64,000 nucleotides of DNA from Citrus sinensis. Lineage: Eukaryota; Streptophyta; Magnoliopsida; Sapindales; Rutaceae. Positions 22,730 to 35,100 of this stretch are shown here, piece after piece (positions within the stretch are counted from its first letter, which is position 1; every line of letters starts with the position of its first letter). The notes under the pieces were generated by a model. The model ran no database searches, had not been told where the DNA came from, and worked only from the letters and a program-made list of their open reading frames with translations. Made by a program: the position numbers and the translations under genes. The stretch lies in NCBI RefSeq assembly GCF_022201045.2, contig NC_068561.1, positions 18,974,501-19,038,500 on the forward strand, in the 5' to 3' direction.

Positions 22730-23603
22730 ATATGGTTACACTGATTCAGTTTATGAGAATGAAGATTCCATAATTAATTAATAGATCAATTTTTTTGAGA
22801 TTTTCTCTCTAGCCAAACACAATCTGGTCATTATTTTCCCACATACTGTGACTGTATTCTTCGTAATTTATTGTCGTACCCAATACATGTAATGAAGATG
22901 TTTAATTACACGCACTGAAATTTTCAAGCAATTTGTACGTAAAGTTTATATGTTTCCAATCAACGATCCAACAACTGAAATGGAACCCACCAGAAGATTA
23001 TTTAAATGGTAATAAATTTCTAATTAATGTTTAGCTAGGATGGTAGAGTTTGAGGTAGCTGTAGCCAAAACAAACCAAAAATTTAATCACGAGGACCGCA
23101 AACATTAAATTATCAGTAAATTAAAGAGAGAGAGTAAGCTTTTCACGAATTAACTTTGCTGCGGTGACCCCTGAATCGTCTTTTGTCTTATTTTATAACC
23201 AATTAGGTTCATAATTGTACATTTGTATTAACTAAATAGAAATATCCTAGCATGTATTACTCCTAGTTTATTTAATTTATTATAAGCAACTATAGGGTTC
23301 TATACTATAATGTCCGCCGGCGAATTTAATATGAGCCCCGAATAGGAAACCTGTATTTTAGGAGAGAATCTCTCCTGTATTGTAGGTTTGGAGCAGCTGT
23401 CTCAAAGTGGCTATAATTATAAACCTTTTGGACCAGTGTTCCCTGCCTGTTACGGTGCTACCTATGTTGTTCTCAGGGGACATGGCCGCTATCTTTAAAA
23501 AGGACTACAAAGATGATAAGTATTTTGAAGAAAAAGTTTTGGCTTTTTTTGGAGCTCACATTACTTAATTTCTAAAACAAACTGTACGTGATTGGATGTA
23601 AAT
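22730..23603. other. Right part of duplication copy 1, no gene
   Basis: Continues the duplicated unit after the copia element and matches 25815-26685. A 28-codon frame from ATGGCCGCT (about 23481) to TAA occurs in both copies but resembles no protein I know. No function is assigned. Confidence 0.6.
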
Positions 23604-26600
23604 TATTTTTTATGTGTTATGTATTCTTCATGATTGTTGTTTTTCTTTCTCCTCTTTACCGCTACGGTTTGCCCTATTTATTTTCTCTTCACTGAGGGGA
23701 GAAAATCAAAATAATAGAGAGAAACAGTAACATTCTTGTTGCGTTTACTCAGAATGAGCTAGAATCAAAATGGACATGAATGGAAATAGGCTAGAATGGG
23801 AATGGAGAATGAGAATTAGAATAAATTGTTTATTTGAATTGTACAAATTGGGATCATAATAAGTTGGATTACTATTAATGTGTTTATTTTATTTTGGAAT
23901 CAAAATTAGAATAAATTATAATGTTACAAATTATTAAAAAATCCTTAATAATAATGACAATAATATTAATTAAAATAATAAAATTAATAATTTTTTTAAT
24001 AATAATAAATTTTAATAGTGATAATATCAATAAAAATAATAATAACAATAATTAATAATAATTAAATAATAAATTTAATTATTACTAATAATATTTAAAT
24101 AATAATAAATGAAAAAAAAATAATTTATAAAATTTAACAATATTAATATTAATAAAATTAATGAATTTTAATAAAATAATATTAAAATAATAATAATAAT
24201 GACATTAATATTATTATTTTAATAAAAATAATAATAAAATAATAATTGACAATACTAATTATAAATAATAATAATTAATATATTTTAAATAATAATATTA
24301 TTATTATTATCATCGTCGTCGTCGTCATTATTATTATTATTAATATGTTAATTAATTAATTATTAAATAATAAAGGACCTATTTGTAAATAATACAAAAA
24401 TTTTGGATTTTTTATAAATTATGTAGGGACCGAAATGTAAAAATGATGAAAGTTGATTGAGGATAATTTGGGGATTATAAAAATTTAATGGGGGTAAAAC
24501 GAAAAATGAAGGGAATGAGAGAGCTTGAAAATCAATCTTTCATTCCTTATTCCCAAATTTAGTTGGGGCTCACGATTTCGATTCCGATTCATGTCTCTAT
24601 TTTGTGAAGTAATGTCAATTATTTTAATTTTGGATACCAATTCCCTAATCTGTGAAGTAAACACTACCTCTATAGTCTATATCAATTAAATTTTAAAATT
24701 ATTGTGATAGAAAAATAACGTGATGACAGTTTCTAATTTAATTAATGGTAGTGTCTTGTTTTTGTTAGTACTTGGAACTATGTTTGTTATTGTATAGATA
24801 TGGATTCCAAAGAGATTAATAGAAGTAAAACTAAATCAAAATTAAAAAGCAACTGAAAGCAACACAAATAAGAAAATTATTTTGTGCAATTTGGAGATTT
24901 GGGGAAGCAATGGGTTCATAAAGAAACTGCATTGACAGCATTAAGCATTGTTTCTGTAGAAGTGAACCCATCATTGCTCATGAAAAAGTGGTGAAATATT
25001 TTGCTTGTTTTCCAAAACAGTTCCTTGCAGACTTTTGGAACCACACTCCCCTTCTTTTGCAGCATTAAACGCAGCAACTCTATCCTATGGATTTCAACTT
25101 TTTTCCTCATTTCTCTTTTAACAAGACAAGCAAGAGAGAAACTAATACGTACTGGTAGTTCTGCGACTTTCCATTTGTGAAGAGCAAGAAGCCGGGCAAG
25201 AGTTGAAGAAAGTGAATCTTTAATTGACAAAGTATCCGCTATTAAATGATCCAGGGTCCACGATCCATCTTTATTTTGATTCTCCATAATCCATTTCAAG
25301 CATTCTGGGAATCTAGGTTTATTATCCATGGAATTTTCAGAAGGCACCGTAGCCACCCATGCGGTGTCGTATGAAGAAACTGATAGCTTGGTATTGTTGA
25401 AACCCTCCTTGATCCTTGTAATAACTGGAGCTTGCTCACTCTACCATTATCATTCAATCCAATTTCTTTCTCTTCATCTTAATTTATAATTGTTAATAAA
25501 AAAAATGGGGAGTAATATGACTTACTGGAGAATCACAGCAATCTTTCATTTTCACAACTTGTGGCCGGGGGCACCCATCTGCTAGAGAAATTACATAACT
25601 ACATATTCTGGTGAAAAATAAAGAAAGAGATCAAAATAATATTGAGTCAATAAAGGTTGCTAAGAAGAGCTACGGCTCAGCTGACAGCTACGCATAAGCT
25701 GTTATGTTTGTTGTTAATCATACAGTTTGTGCGTGTAACTAAATGTAATCAGCTTAGTGATTAATGATTGAAGCTAGTTACAGACTGCTATAGTCACGTG
25801 AATGTATATATATTAGGTTCTACTGATTCAGTTTATGAGAATGATGATTCCTGAATTAACAGATCAATTTTTCTAAGATTTTCTCGCTAGCCAAACACAA
25901 TCTGTTCATTATTTTCACACATATTGTGACTGCATTCTTCGTAATTTATTGTCGCAGCCAATGCATGTAATGAAGACGTTTAATTAGATGCACTGAATTT
26001 TTCAAGCAACTTGTACGTAAAGTTTACATGCTTTCCAATCAACGATCCAACAACTGAAATGGAACCCACCAGAAGATTATTTTAATGGTAATAAATTTCC
26101 AATTAATGTTTAGCTAGGATGGTAGAGTTTGAGGTAGCTGTAGCTAAAACAAGCCAAAAATTTAATCACGAGGACCGCAAACGTTAAATTATCAGTAAAT
26201 TAAAGAGAGAGAGTAAGCTTTTCACGAATTAACTTTGCCGCGGTGACCCCCGAATCGGCTTTTGTCTTATTTTATAACCAACTAGGTTCATAATTGTACA
26301 TATGTATTAGCTAGAAATATCCTAGCATGTATTACTCCTAGTTTATTTAATTTATTATAAGCAACTATAGGGTTCTATACAATAACGTCCGCCGGCGAAT
26401 TTAATATAAGCCCAGTATGGGAAACCTGTATTTTAGGAGAGAATCTCTCCTGTATTGTAGGTTTGGAGCAGCTGTCTCAAAGTGGCTATAATTATAAACC
26501 TTTTGGACCAGTGTTCCCTACCTGTTACGGTGCTACCTATGTTGTTCTCAGGGGACATGGCCGCTAACTTTAAAAAGGACTACAAAGATGATAAGTATTT

Positions 26601-26685
26601 TGAGGAAAAAGTTTTGGCTTTTTTTGGAGCTCACATTACTTAATTTCTAAAACAAACTGTACGTGATTGGATGTAAATTATTTTT
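23604..26685. repeat. Tandem duplication, copy 2 (no copia)
   Basis: Matches 14201-23603 in the same order and orientation, with scattered substitutions and a few indels. It lacks the copia element, the poly(A) insert and the 16391-17138 segment. Both copies end in ...GATTGGATGTAAATTATT next to T-rich sequence, consistent with unequal exchange at a T-rich junction. Confidence 0.9.
24916..25595 (-). pseudogene. ent-Kaurene synthase-like fragment, copy 2
   Basis: This is the cleaner of the two copies. On the minus strand an exon piece at about 25595-25527 ends in a CTCCA|GTAAG donor. The next exon (from about 25428) encodes RIKEGFNNTKLSVSSYDTAW, then VATVPSENSMDN, ENQNKDGSW and KDSLSSTLARLLALHKW. 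The frame then passes directly to kaurene-synthase C-terminal-like sequence (LLRLMLQKKGSVVPKVCK, ELFWKTSKIFHHFF, DGFTSTETMLNAVNAV) and stops. About 146 codons remain open from 25356 to 24916 without any catalytic core. The junction near 25155 shows no intron borders, so the deletion is at the DNA level. A short expressed peptide cannot be excluded, but diterpene synthase activity can. Confidence 0.78.
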
Positions 26686-29001
26686 TTAAAAAAAAAAACG
26701 CCTTACAAACTTATCCAAAAGTTATCCGTCATTGCAAATCTGAAATTATCTCTTTTAACAAAAATGGTGTCGCTTGAGTGAGAATTGACGGCAGCCCGAG
26801 GTCATTAACATTGATGAAGAACATTCAAACTAAGTATTTTACTGCGAGAATAATGAACAAGAGAACACGAGAGAAAAATAATCGTAAGGACTGCAAGTGA
26901 ATCTCACTAGAAAAGAGAGTGGAATCTTTCAATTCAACAGTGGCGTCACGAAATTTCCATCTTATCGGGTCGATTCAGGAGCAGCTTTTAGCTTATTTTA
27001 TAAGCAAATGAGCATGCATATCTACTTACTCCACATCTTTGACTGTGCCCACAGTGTTCCCACGTGCTAGATCTTAATTATTCAAATCTAGCAGAATGGA
27101 ATATTAAATCATATTTGCTGCTTGGATTTTGGATCATTGTTGGGTTTTGGATCGTTGTCTCTTCTTCTTTTCTATATTATTATTATTATTTCCTTTTGGG
27201 AAGAAAGACTGATCAATCATTTCAATAAGAACAAAACGCAGTCTTTTTCCTTATACAAGGCATGAGAAGCTTGTAACGTACTCCAATCAAATACTCGTCT
27301 TCATTGAATGAGCCAATTTGCCAAAATTATTGTGTGCTTCCTCGCTACACATCCAATATTGCATGAAAGTATGAGGTCTGACTTTCTAAGTATCTCGTGA
27401 TATGTATTTACTAATTAATGTGATAATATATGATTAAAATTTATAGTTTTTGTGTTTTTATATAATATCTATCAATCATCCATTGGTAATTCAATAGAAA
27501 TTTGGATTATGCGAGATTCAACACTAATTGTTAGATAATTTAAATACTATTCAGATCCTCATACCTTTAAACTGCCAACACTAGTGTAAGTTTTTAGGTC
27601 AAATGATTTCTCAGTATGGTATCAACATGCAGGACATAAATTTGATACGTAAAATTTGAATCCCTCGCATACTATTTAAATTTACACAAAGTGGAAGGAT
27701 TGCCTGAATCCAAGATCTTGAAACCTTATTTGCCCCTGACATAAAATTAAAGCTTAAGTTTCCAAAGTCTAGAAGTGCTTTCAATACTCTTTTAAGACTT
27801 TGGATGCGAGCACAGATTGATTTGCGGACTTAAAAATTCAAGGGGACCAAGAAAAGGACAATGGAAGCTACAATTCAAATCCCCGCTAAAAGAAAGCCAT
27901 ATACCAACAATTGCGTGCTGTGCGGACCTATTTGTTGGACTTGGATTCAATCATTTAATTTGTGTGTAGAACACGCATAAAACTAACTTGTTATTATGTC
28001 ATTTTAATGTATTGTGTGTACTTTGGTGGTCCTTTTTTCTGCGGTTGCACTTGTTGTTAAACTTCAAGTTGAGTGATTTTGATGGATCATAAACCTCTCG
28101 CATGCGGCAGACCCAATGGTTGTTGCCATTAATTTCCTAAAAGCAATGTGCATGCCGATATAATTCTGGGAAACTTTGAGAGTGCGAGACCACACGTCCA
28201 CACCCACGCCTGACGCCACCACAAGCTTTTTTATTTACTTATATGGAGCTGCTTTTCAGCGTAAAAAAGCTCTTTTGCTTTGGTGGGGAGGTATGGTTTA
28301 CATATGTAGAAAAGCATTTTTTTTTTTTGTGAAAAGTGCTTCTGCTTTGTGGGAACGGTGAGGTCACTGGCCACACAGCATGTCGCGAAGACAAATAAGA
28401 ATTATCATCGAAGTGGCTCCGCAAATGACAGCAAGAGAAACTGAAAAGTATTATTTGAATAATACTTATTTTTCTTGAGTTATGTGTTATTTATTTCACA
28501 GGCGTAAAATGACTTATTTATAAATTAACGCCACTCCACTCCACTTTATGGTTATGTATCCTGATAGAAATGTCATTAAAATACGAAACATACATATTTT
28601 AATACATTAAAAATATTTTTTTTGTCTGTTAATGGCATTTTTATTTGGCAAAGTGGGAATGCCCTCACTAAAGTTCCAGATGAATTAAAAGATAAAAAAT
28701 AAACACAAACTTTAATGCAATGTTTCTCGTTTATAGTATATTTAAATTTATGTTTTTTTTTTGTTTTTTTAACTTGTTTATGAATTTAATATGGTCATGG
28801 ATCTCTGATAAATTTAATATATAAACATAATTATTTAAACTTTTAATAATAAAATCCTAAATTATTAATAAATTTAAATAATAATAATAAATTAATTTTT
28901 CATTAATATAAAATAATATTATTTTAAACAAAACAATCCATACTATACTAAAGATAATATTGCATTAAAACTTGATGCAATGCACCCCTACTATAATGCA
29001 C

Positions 29002-29022
29002 CACACACACACACACACACAC
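29002..29022. repeat. (AC)n microsatellite
   Basis: An uninterrupted CA run of 21 bases. Confidence 0.95.
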
Positions 29023-29042
29023 TCATATAGTTCGCGATATTG

Positions 29043-29103
29043 CACGTGTCAGGGCTCTGTACTGTGGGCCTCATAGCCACCCAATCATAGCTTGCCACGT
29101 GTG
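29043..29103. promoter_or_regulatory. Two G-box (CACGTG) motifs
   Basis: GCACGTGTC at 29042-29050 and CCACGTGTG at 29095-29103 are palindromic G-boxes of ABRE type, about 900 bp upstream of the LRR gene. Binding by bZIP or bHLH factors is possible. The distance makes their role uncertain. Confidence 0.35.
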
Positions 29104-29528
29104 ATTTCGCAGATCATGACGTACACGACATCACGCGCTGGATCAACCTTATATATACGCACGCATGTGTAATAAATGATCAGATGTCAAATGTTAAAAG
29201 TGGTGTTACTTTTAATCACAAGTATTGTTATTACAAGATCAACATATCTTTAATATGTGGATATTTATAATCTAAAATAACGTCACCGAGTCTAAGCCTG
29301 TGCAGGACTCATTCCCATCTCCTATCCTAAAAATATAGATTAAGAGTAGATGAGTAGATTTTTTAAACTAATGTTTGATAATTTTTTAGAAGGTACTACA
29401 AGTGAATATATCTTGAATTCCAGTAGAATTTAGATTGTAATATATTTATAGAATTGTGACAAGTTGAGAAAAAAAAAGTCCCTTGATTAAAAATAAAAAA
29501 TAAAAGATTCTATCATTAGAGAAAGACT

Positions 29529-29697
29529 TTAGTTACCTTACATAATAATATAAGGTACATAATTTTTTTATAATTATTTAATAAAAATTCAATTGTTGTA
29601 AAAATAATATAATTTTATTATCTTATATTTTTATAATTAATGAATTTTTATTAAACAGTCTTCAAAAAATTATGTACCTTATGTAATGTAAGCTAAC
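29529..29697. mobile_element. Foldback MITE (about 170 bp)
   Basis: The left arm TTAGTTACCTTACATAATAA...AAGGTACATAATTTTTT...TTTAATAAAAATTCA is mirrored at the right end (AATTTTTATTAAAC...AAAAAATTATGTACCTTATG...TGTAAGCTAAC). The two arms together fill nearly the whole element, so single strands could fold into one long hairpin. No coding capacity. The target duplication is unclear. It lies about 275 bp upstream of the LRR gene start. Confidence 0.7.
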
Positions 29698-29972
29698 AGG
29701 CTCCTCAGAGAAATCACTCTTAGATTTGCATGAATACATAATTTCATATCAAAACATCCGTCAATGTCATCAACTCGTACTTTGACAAGATACATTTGAT
29801 TATTCTTTTATGGTTGTGATACCATATTTTCATAATACGTGTCAATTTTTCATTGGCCCCACGCGATCTCCAGCTTCAGGTTCTGTAGCCCAGTAACCTT
29901 ATTACCACAAACTCTGAACTCCTTCACTCTCTTGTCCCAAAATTTTTCATTTCTTTCATACGAAGCCTTCCC

Positions 29973-31211
29973 ATGGCTCTTTCTCTATTTCTCACTCTGC
30001 TTCTCATTCTTCACATTGCCCCTCCGTCCCAACAACAACATGATCACAAGATCAATGCCGTTGATTTAGCAGCTTTAGCAGCCATCAAGAGCACGCTCAC
30101 TGACATTCCAGGCAGCAACTTCTTCTCCACTTGGAACCTTACCGCACCGGATCCCTGCTCCACTTTCTCAGGCATCGCCTGCTCACTCAACCGTGTCTCC
30201 ACTCTTACTCTCGGAACCGGCCTTTCCGGCTCATCTGGCCTCGCCGGTTCACTCTCCCCTTCCATTTCAGACCTCACCGAATTAACCCAACTCGTCCTTT
30301 TCCCCGGACTCGTCACCGGTCCCATACCACCTCAGCTGAGTCAGCTCACCAACCTCCGAGTCATCTCGTTAACCAACAACCGCTTAACCGGTTCAATACC
30401 TGGATCATTTTCTTCACTCAGAAGCTTGCATACACTCGACCTGAGTTACAACCAACTCACTGGGTCAGTCCCACCTAGTTTAACGAGTCTTCCCGAGTTG
30501 AAAGTTCTCATTTTGGCCTCAAATTCGTTGTCCGGTGAGTTACCAGCCGTGTCGGCTCAGTTGCTTCATTTAGATTTAAAAAATAACTTACTCGCCGGAC
30601 CGTTGAAAAAACTGCCGTCAAGTCTCCGTTATCTATCGCTCTCTCGCAATTCAATGCGGGGCCCACTTAACGGGTTAGCGCTACTCTCAGAGTTAGTGTT
30701 CCTCGACTTAAGCATGAACCAATTTAGTGGGCCCATCCCGGCCGGGCTATTTAATCCCACGCTATCATCAATGTTCTTGCAACGGAACAATTTATCTGGT
30801 CGGGTCCCATCAAAGTTAATCGGGGACCCCACAACATCGGCATCATCATACGGTGGGGGATCTATTGTTGATTTGAGCCACAACTTTCTAACGGGCGAAT
30901 TATCTCCGGTTTTGGCGGGAGTTGAGAGCTTGTTCTTGAACAATAACCGTCTGATGGGGATCGTGCCGTGGGAATACATTACGAGCGTGTACGAAGGTAC
31001 CACCAGAACATTGTACTTGCAACACAATTATTTATCAAAGTTTCCGTTGGAGCCCGGAATGGAGTTGCCTGATACGGTGTCGCTGTGCTTGTCCTATAAC
31101 TGTATGGTGCCTCCGGTTGGGCTCGCGTCATGCCCCGCCAGTGCCGGCGTGCAGCTCTCAAGGCCGGCGTCGCAGTGTTCGGTGTTTAATAATCGTAGCA
31201 ACATAGATTAA
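29973..31211 (+). CDS. Secreted leucine-rich repeat protein (no kinase)
   Basis: This 412-residue protein is encoded in one exon. A signal peptide (1 to about 22, MALSLFLTLLLILHIA) is followed by a plant LRR N-terminal cap (about 30-75, with DPCSTFSGIAC) and about ten plant-type LRRs (LxxLxLSxNxLTGSIPxx; about 76-375). A conserved C-terminal tail includes SLCLSYNCMVPP and paired cysteines (SCP, SQC). No transmembrane segment or kinase follows. The architecture and tail match the Arabidopsis LRR proteins At1g03440 and At4g03010, whose roles are not well defined. It probably acts in the apoplast or wall, as a ligand-binding or co-receptor-type protein. The ATG at 29973 is chosen because it starts the signal peptide. 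Confidence 0.92.
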   Translation: MALSLFLTLLLILHIAPPSQQQHDHKINAVDLAALAAIKSTLTDIPGSNFFSTWNLTAPDPCSTFSGIACSLNRVSTLTLGTGLSGSSGLAGSLSPSISDLTELTQLVLFPGLVTGPIPPQLSQLTNLRVISLTNNRLTGSIPGSFSSLRSLHTLDLSYNQLTGSVPPSLTSLPELKVLILASNSLSGELPAVSAQLLHLDLKNNLLAGPLKKLPSSLRYLSLSRNSMRGPLNGLALLSELVFLDLSMNQFSGPIPAGLFNPTLSSMFLQRNNLSGRVPSKLIGDPTTSASSYGGGSIVDLSHNFLTGELSPVLAGVESLFLNNNRLMGIVPWEYITSVYEGTTRTLYLQHNYLSKFPLEPGMELPDTVSLCLSYNCMVPPVGLASCPASAGVQLSRPASQCSVFNNRSNID

Positions 31212-32133
31212 TTCATATAATATAGATTTGTTATACATTATACGATAGAAAAAAAAAAGTAACAATATTTGTTAATTACATTAAATGCGTGCTCTGTTTT
31301 TGTTATGAAAGTATATTTGGTTTTGTAATCTTACTTTTGCAATATTAAAAAAATATATTTGGTTACATGTGAAATATTCTTGTTCTATCATTCTTGTATA
31401 TGATACATTTTACTATTGCTATAGAAATTTGAAACTACTATTTATCTAATCAATAATATTCAAAATTGTCACTCATTGTAACTATTTATCATTTAAAGTT
31501 TTTTCATGAAAAGTGTGAAAGTGAGAGTTGATGAGATTTATTAAAGTTTGTCACACATCGAACAAACTCAAGTGGTCCACACGCGCTTCTTTTGTCTAGG
31601 AGTGCAGGCTTGCACATTCATCGGTTTGTTTGCTTCTCACCGTGGGTCAAGGGTCTGTCCCGATGTGAACCTATAAGAATGGACCATGGCTGCATATCAA
31701 AATGATGAAAAAATAAATGTGACAAAATAAACATTATTAAGCCTACGAAATATTTCTCCAGTAAGGTCATTTATTTTCCATCAATTACAGCAAGTGAAAA
31801 AACTGCCATTTTTTTCCCCATCAAATTTCAACAGAGAGAAATGTTGCTACTAGAGAATTTTACAGCTGAGAAAGGGACAACAGGCATTACAAGAGATTAT
31901 AGTGCCCAAAATTCTCTACCAGACCCAGCTGCAAGAGAATGTGAAACGTGCATGGCTAGCAATCTCTAAAACTCAAATGCTTCGTCTAAATACAACTCAC
32001 AAATGTTTCGTCTACATTTTTTTTCCTCGTAAAAAAAAAACTCAAAATTCTATCTTCATTGTAATTGCTGTTTAAGCTCGGTGAAACTGCAATATGTTGA
32101 GAAAACCTTGTAATTCCAATACCATCTGTAAAA
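31212..32133. other. Spacer between convergent LRR and RUG3-like genes
   Basis: Contains the 3' flanks of both genes. A stretch at about 31540-31700 (GTCACACATCG...CAAGTGGTCCACAC...AAGAATGGACC) resembles LTR or TRIM-type repeat fragments, but without definable ends. No gene. Confidence 0.45.
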
Positions 32134-35100
32134 CTATGACCTCAAAACTAAACACATGGCATGAGATGCACCAACTGCAATTGATAGCACATGATGAGAA
32201 CCCAATCCATCATCCTCCATTAGAAAATTGACTTCGACCGGACATGGCTGCACCACCGGCAGCCCAGGAACTCCCAATTGAGAATCTTTGGCATTTCCCC
32301 ACATATATAACTTCCCTTTCTCTGAATGCAAACATAATATCGATGAACATGAGTGTCTCAAATCAATTATGACACTATGATTTGTTCAGCTTGATTCCAA
32401 AAAAAAAGTAATTACTCAAATTTTCTTTTATATGATTTACTTACGAACTAGATAAATTCAATTTTTTTTACATCTAATCATATCTATGATAATTCCTACT
32501 ACCATATTACAGCTGAGGCAATTGGCAGATTTGCTGAACAAGAAGCAGCTTTGATGGATTTGTCTAATTGGAGATGTTTATTGATAATTTTCATTTCCTT
32601 GATGTTATATGTTGATAATATGCTGATTAGGTCTAGCAACATGCATGGCTAGATTCCAGATTAAATTTCAATACAAAGGTTCTAGGAACCGCATAAAAGA
32701 TCCTAGGAATGTATATATAGAGGGTCAAAAAGCAACGCAAATGAAAGTTATGCAGAACTGTTGCTGGAGTATTTTAATATTATCTATGAGATCACATCTA
32801 TTTTTGGATTGAAGGATGTGAAGCATGTATATACTAGTATGCTGTGCACCTTCTATGACCTAACAATAACGATAACAATATCAAGAATAATGTAGCTTCT
32901 TTTACCAGTTACAGCTGCTGAAGTTGATCCTCCACAAGCAATGTGGGTTACAAACTCATCAGCTAAAGCTTCAATGACCATAGGTACTTTCTGATTTTGG
33001 GTAAAAGAATGACCCAATTGACCATGTCCACCATAGCCCCACGAAAAAACTTTGCCGTCATCTGAAATTACACATCATGAAAGAATATTAGTATTAGTAT
33101 ACAACCTAAAAAGGGACAGTAGGTAGCAAAGACTCATGTAAAATTCCCAACTATTTTACCAGTTAGTGCCAGGGAGTGATAACCGCCATTTGCTATCTGA
33201 ATAATGCGAACATTTTCAAGATTAGGAAGGAGTTTGGGTTTCCAACCACCAACCCTATCACCTCTTCCGAGCTCATAGTTAGAATTTGCTGAATAAAAAA
33301 CACAAAGAAGTCCCAAAATAATGTCACTATGCTATTGAACCAGAGTAAAATAACATTTTAACAAAACTAAAGTCTTAACCTTTAGAATAAAATTACAAGG
33401 GAGAAAGAGGAAAGGGAAAAAAAAAGGCATGGTTGCCTATTATTTTACTCAGGAAAAGCAGAAATATTCATGTAAAACCCCCGGTATTTTTTTTTCTTTT
33501 TTTCTCTTTATAGCCTGAGAGCAACCCATTCCCCTCCGCAGCCAAACCCCTGTGTAGATTTCAGGGTCTGTAGTATTTGAGCAAATCAGCAAGAGCTTTT
33601 AAACCGCAATAATACTCTATTCACAAAGGTAATTCTGCTTTTAAGACCAAATAAACTAGATTTATTCGAAACCAAATGCATAACTCCTTTAGATTTATTC
33701 AATAAAATCAAAGAGATTATGAAAATTTCCACCTGATAACTTACTGGGCCATACTGACTAGAAACAAAGACACAGTTTAGAGGAAAGAAATACACATGAG
33801 TACCTCCCCAATTCCAAAGCTGCCCTTCCTCTGTCAGCACCATAGTGAAAAATCCACCACAAGAAACAGCAGCCACAGGCACGGGTAATGCTTTGACTTT
33901 TGAAGGGATACTAAGTCCTCCAGCCTCATTTGGGCCCCGACCGGGACCAAGGCCCAATCTTCCTTCACCTTCATCTCGACCCCAGGTATAGAGTTCTCCT
34001 ATATTTAACCAGTAATAGACAGAAAATTCAGATACCTACATGCTTTCTTTTTTTCATTTAGTAACAAATATGAGACAACTAATGACATAACTGAAGAATA
34101 TTTAATCTAATTAAATAACTGAAGATTTATACAAAATAGAAAGAGAAAATTTATACAACACTCAGACAACTAGTCAGCTACATTTGTGTTCACAAATATG
34201 ATACATTCTATGTCTGAGGGTCAGCAACAGAGTGAGTCTAGAAACAAATGGAAATGCTTAACATAGAATCAGACAAATCATATTTCACACCAGTGATATG
34301 TTTGTAGCATTAACTAATGAGTATACTTTCTGTCCTATGTATTAAAACTCTTGAAGGATAATCACACAGTAACCATACCAGATTCAGATGGTCTCAAGAG
34401 TCAAGACAGAGTTCTTTGACAAAGTTCTATGACATGCAACAAATTCGGTGATCCCACAAGAAAGCTCTAACACAAAACAAAATCCTTAGATTGAAATAGC
34501 AGAAGTGGCCATCCCTCCACAAAAAATTGCCATAAATTACATACAAATCCACTCTATTTGTAATGCAAGTAAGCACAAAGAATAATAATAATTATTACAG
34601 TACAACAAACCTGACTGAGTAATAGCAGCAGTGTGCATCCCACTGGTTGCCATATGCTTTATTTTCCCTTCCCAAGCTCCTTCCACCAATCTAGGGAACA
34701 GCTCTCTATGATAGACAGAATGCCCAAGTGCACCAAAACCACCATAACCCCTGCAAACTTCATTTCTAATGATAGAACCATTACGTCATTGGAATAAACA
34801 AATGTTCAAGTAAATACATCAATTGTGCAAATACATATAAACAGATGTCTTCCTTCCCTTTTCTTTAATCTTTCTCCACCCAAACACAACACACTAGAAC
34901 CCCATGAATCATCATGTCTACCAATTGTATTGGGACTATCATCAAATTATAAATATTGAATATCTAATAAAAAAATTATAATTATCGAATAACCACGCAC
35001 ATTTTACAAAATTAAAGAGACTTTAAGTGGCATGTATTGAGAGCATAACAACTGGAATGGTTGGTAAACACCAACTTTTACCTAGCAGCTAACTCTTTGC

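Larger units (their letters stand above)
14201..23603. repeat. Tandem duplication, copy 1 (interrupted by copia)
   Basis: Starting at TTTTTATGTGTTATG, the sequence matches 23604-26685 in order: a pyrimidine-rich start, a long AAT-rich tract, the kaurene-synthase-like fragment, the GAGTCAATAAAGG block and the TGATTCAGTTTATGAGAATGA block. The match continues through to ACGTGATTGGATGTAAATTA. The copia element at 17310-22724 and the insert at 15522-15714 are absent from copy 2. About 750 bp at 16391-17138 are present here but missing in copy 2. Without the copia element this copy is about 4.0 kb. Confidence 0.9.
26686..29528. other. Intergenic region, no gene seen
   Basis: No frame resembles a known protein. 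It contains T- and A-rich tracts, an AC microsatellite and two CACGTG motifs toward its right end. Scattered stretches such as that near 27560-27690 look like unidentified old repeats. Confidence 0.5.

Noticed and set aside
23481..23570. 28-codon frame MAAIFKKDYKDDKYF... kept in both duplication copies (also about 26552-26642)
   Set aside because: Too short, no homologue recognised, and conservation is explained by recent duplication; the DYKDD stretch is coincidental.
28176..28424. 61-residue frames on both strands
   Set aside because: Short, low-complexity and without homologues; chance open frames.
31540..31700. LTR/TRIM-like stretch with GTCACACATCG
   Set aside because: Only a vague resemblance; no paired copy, PBS or target duplication in the window.
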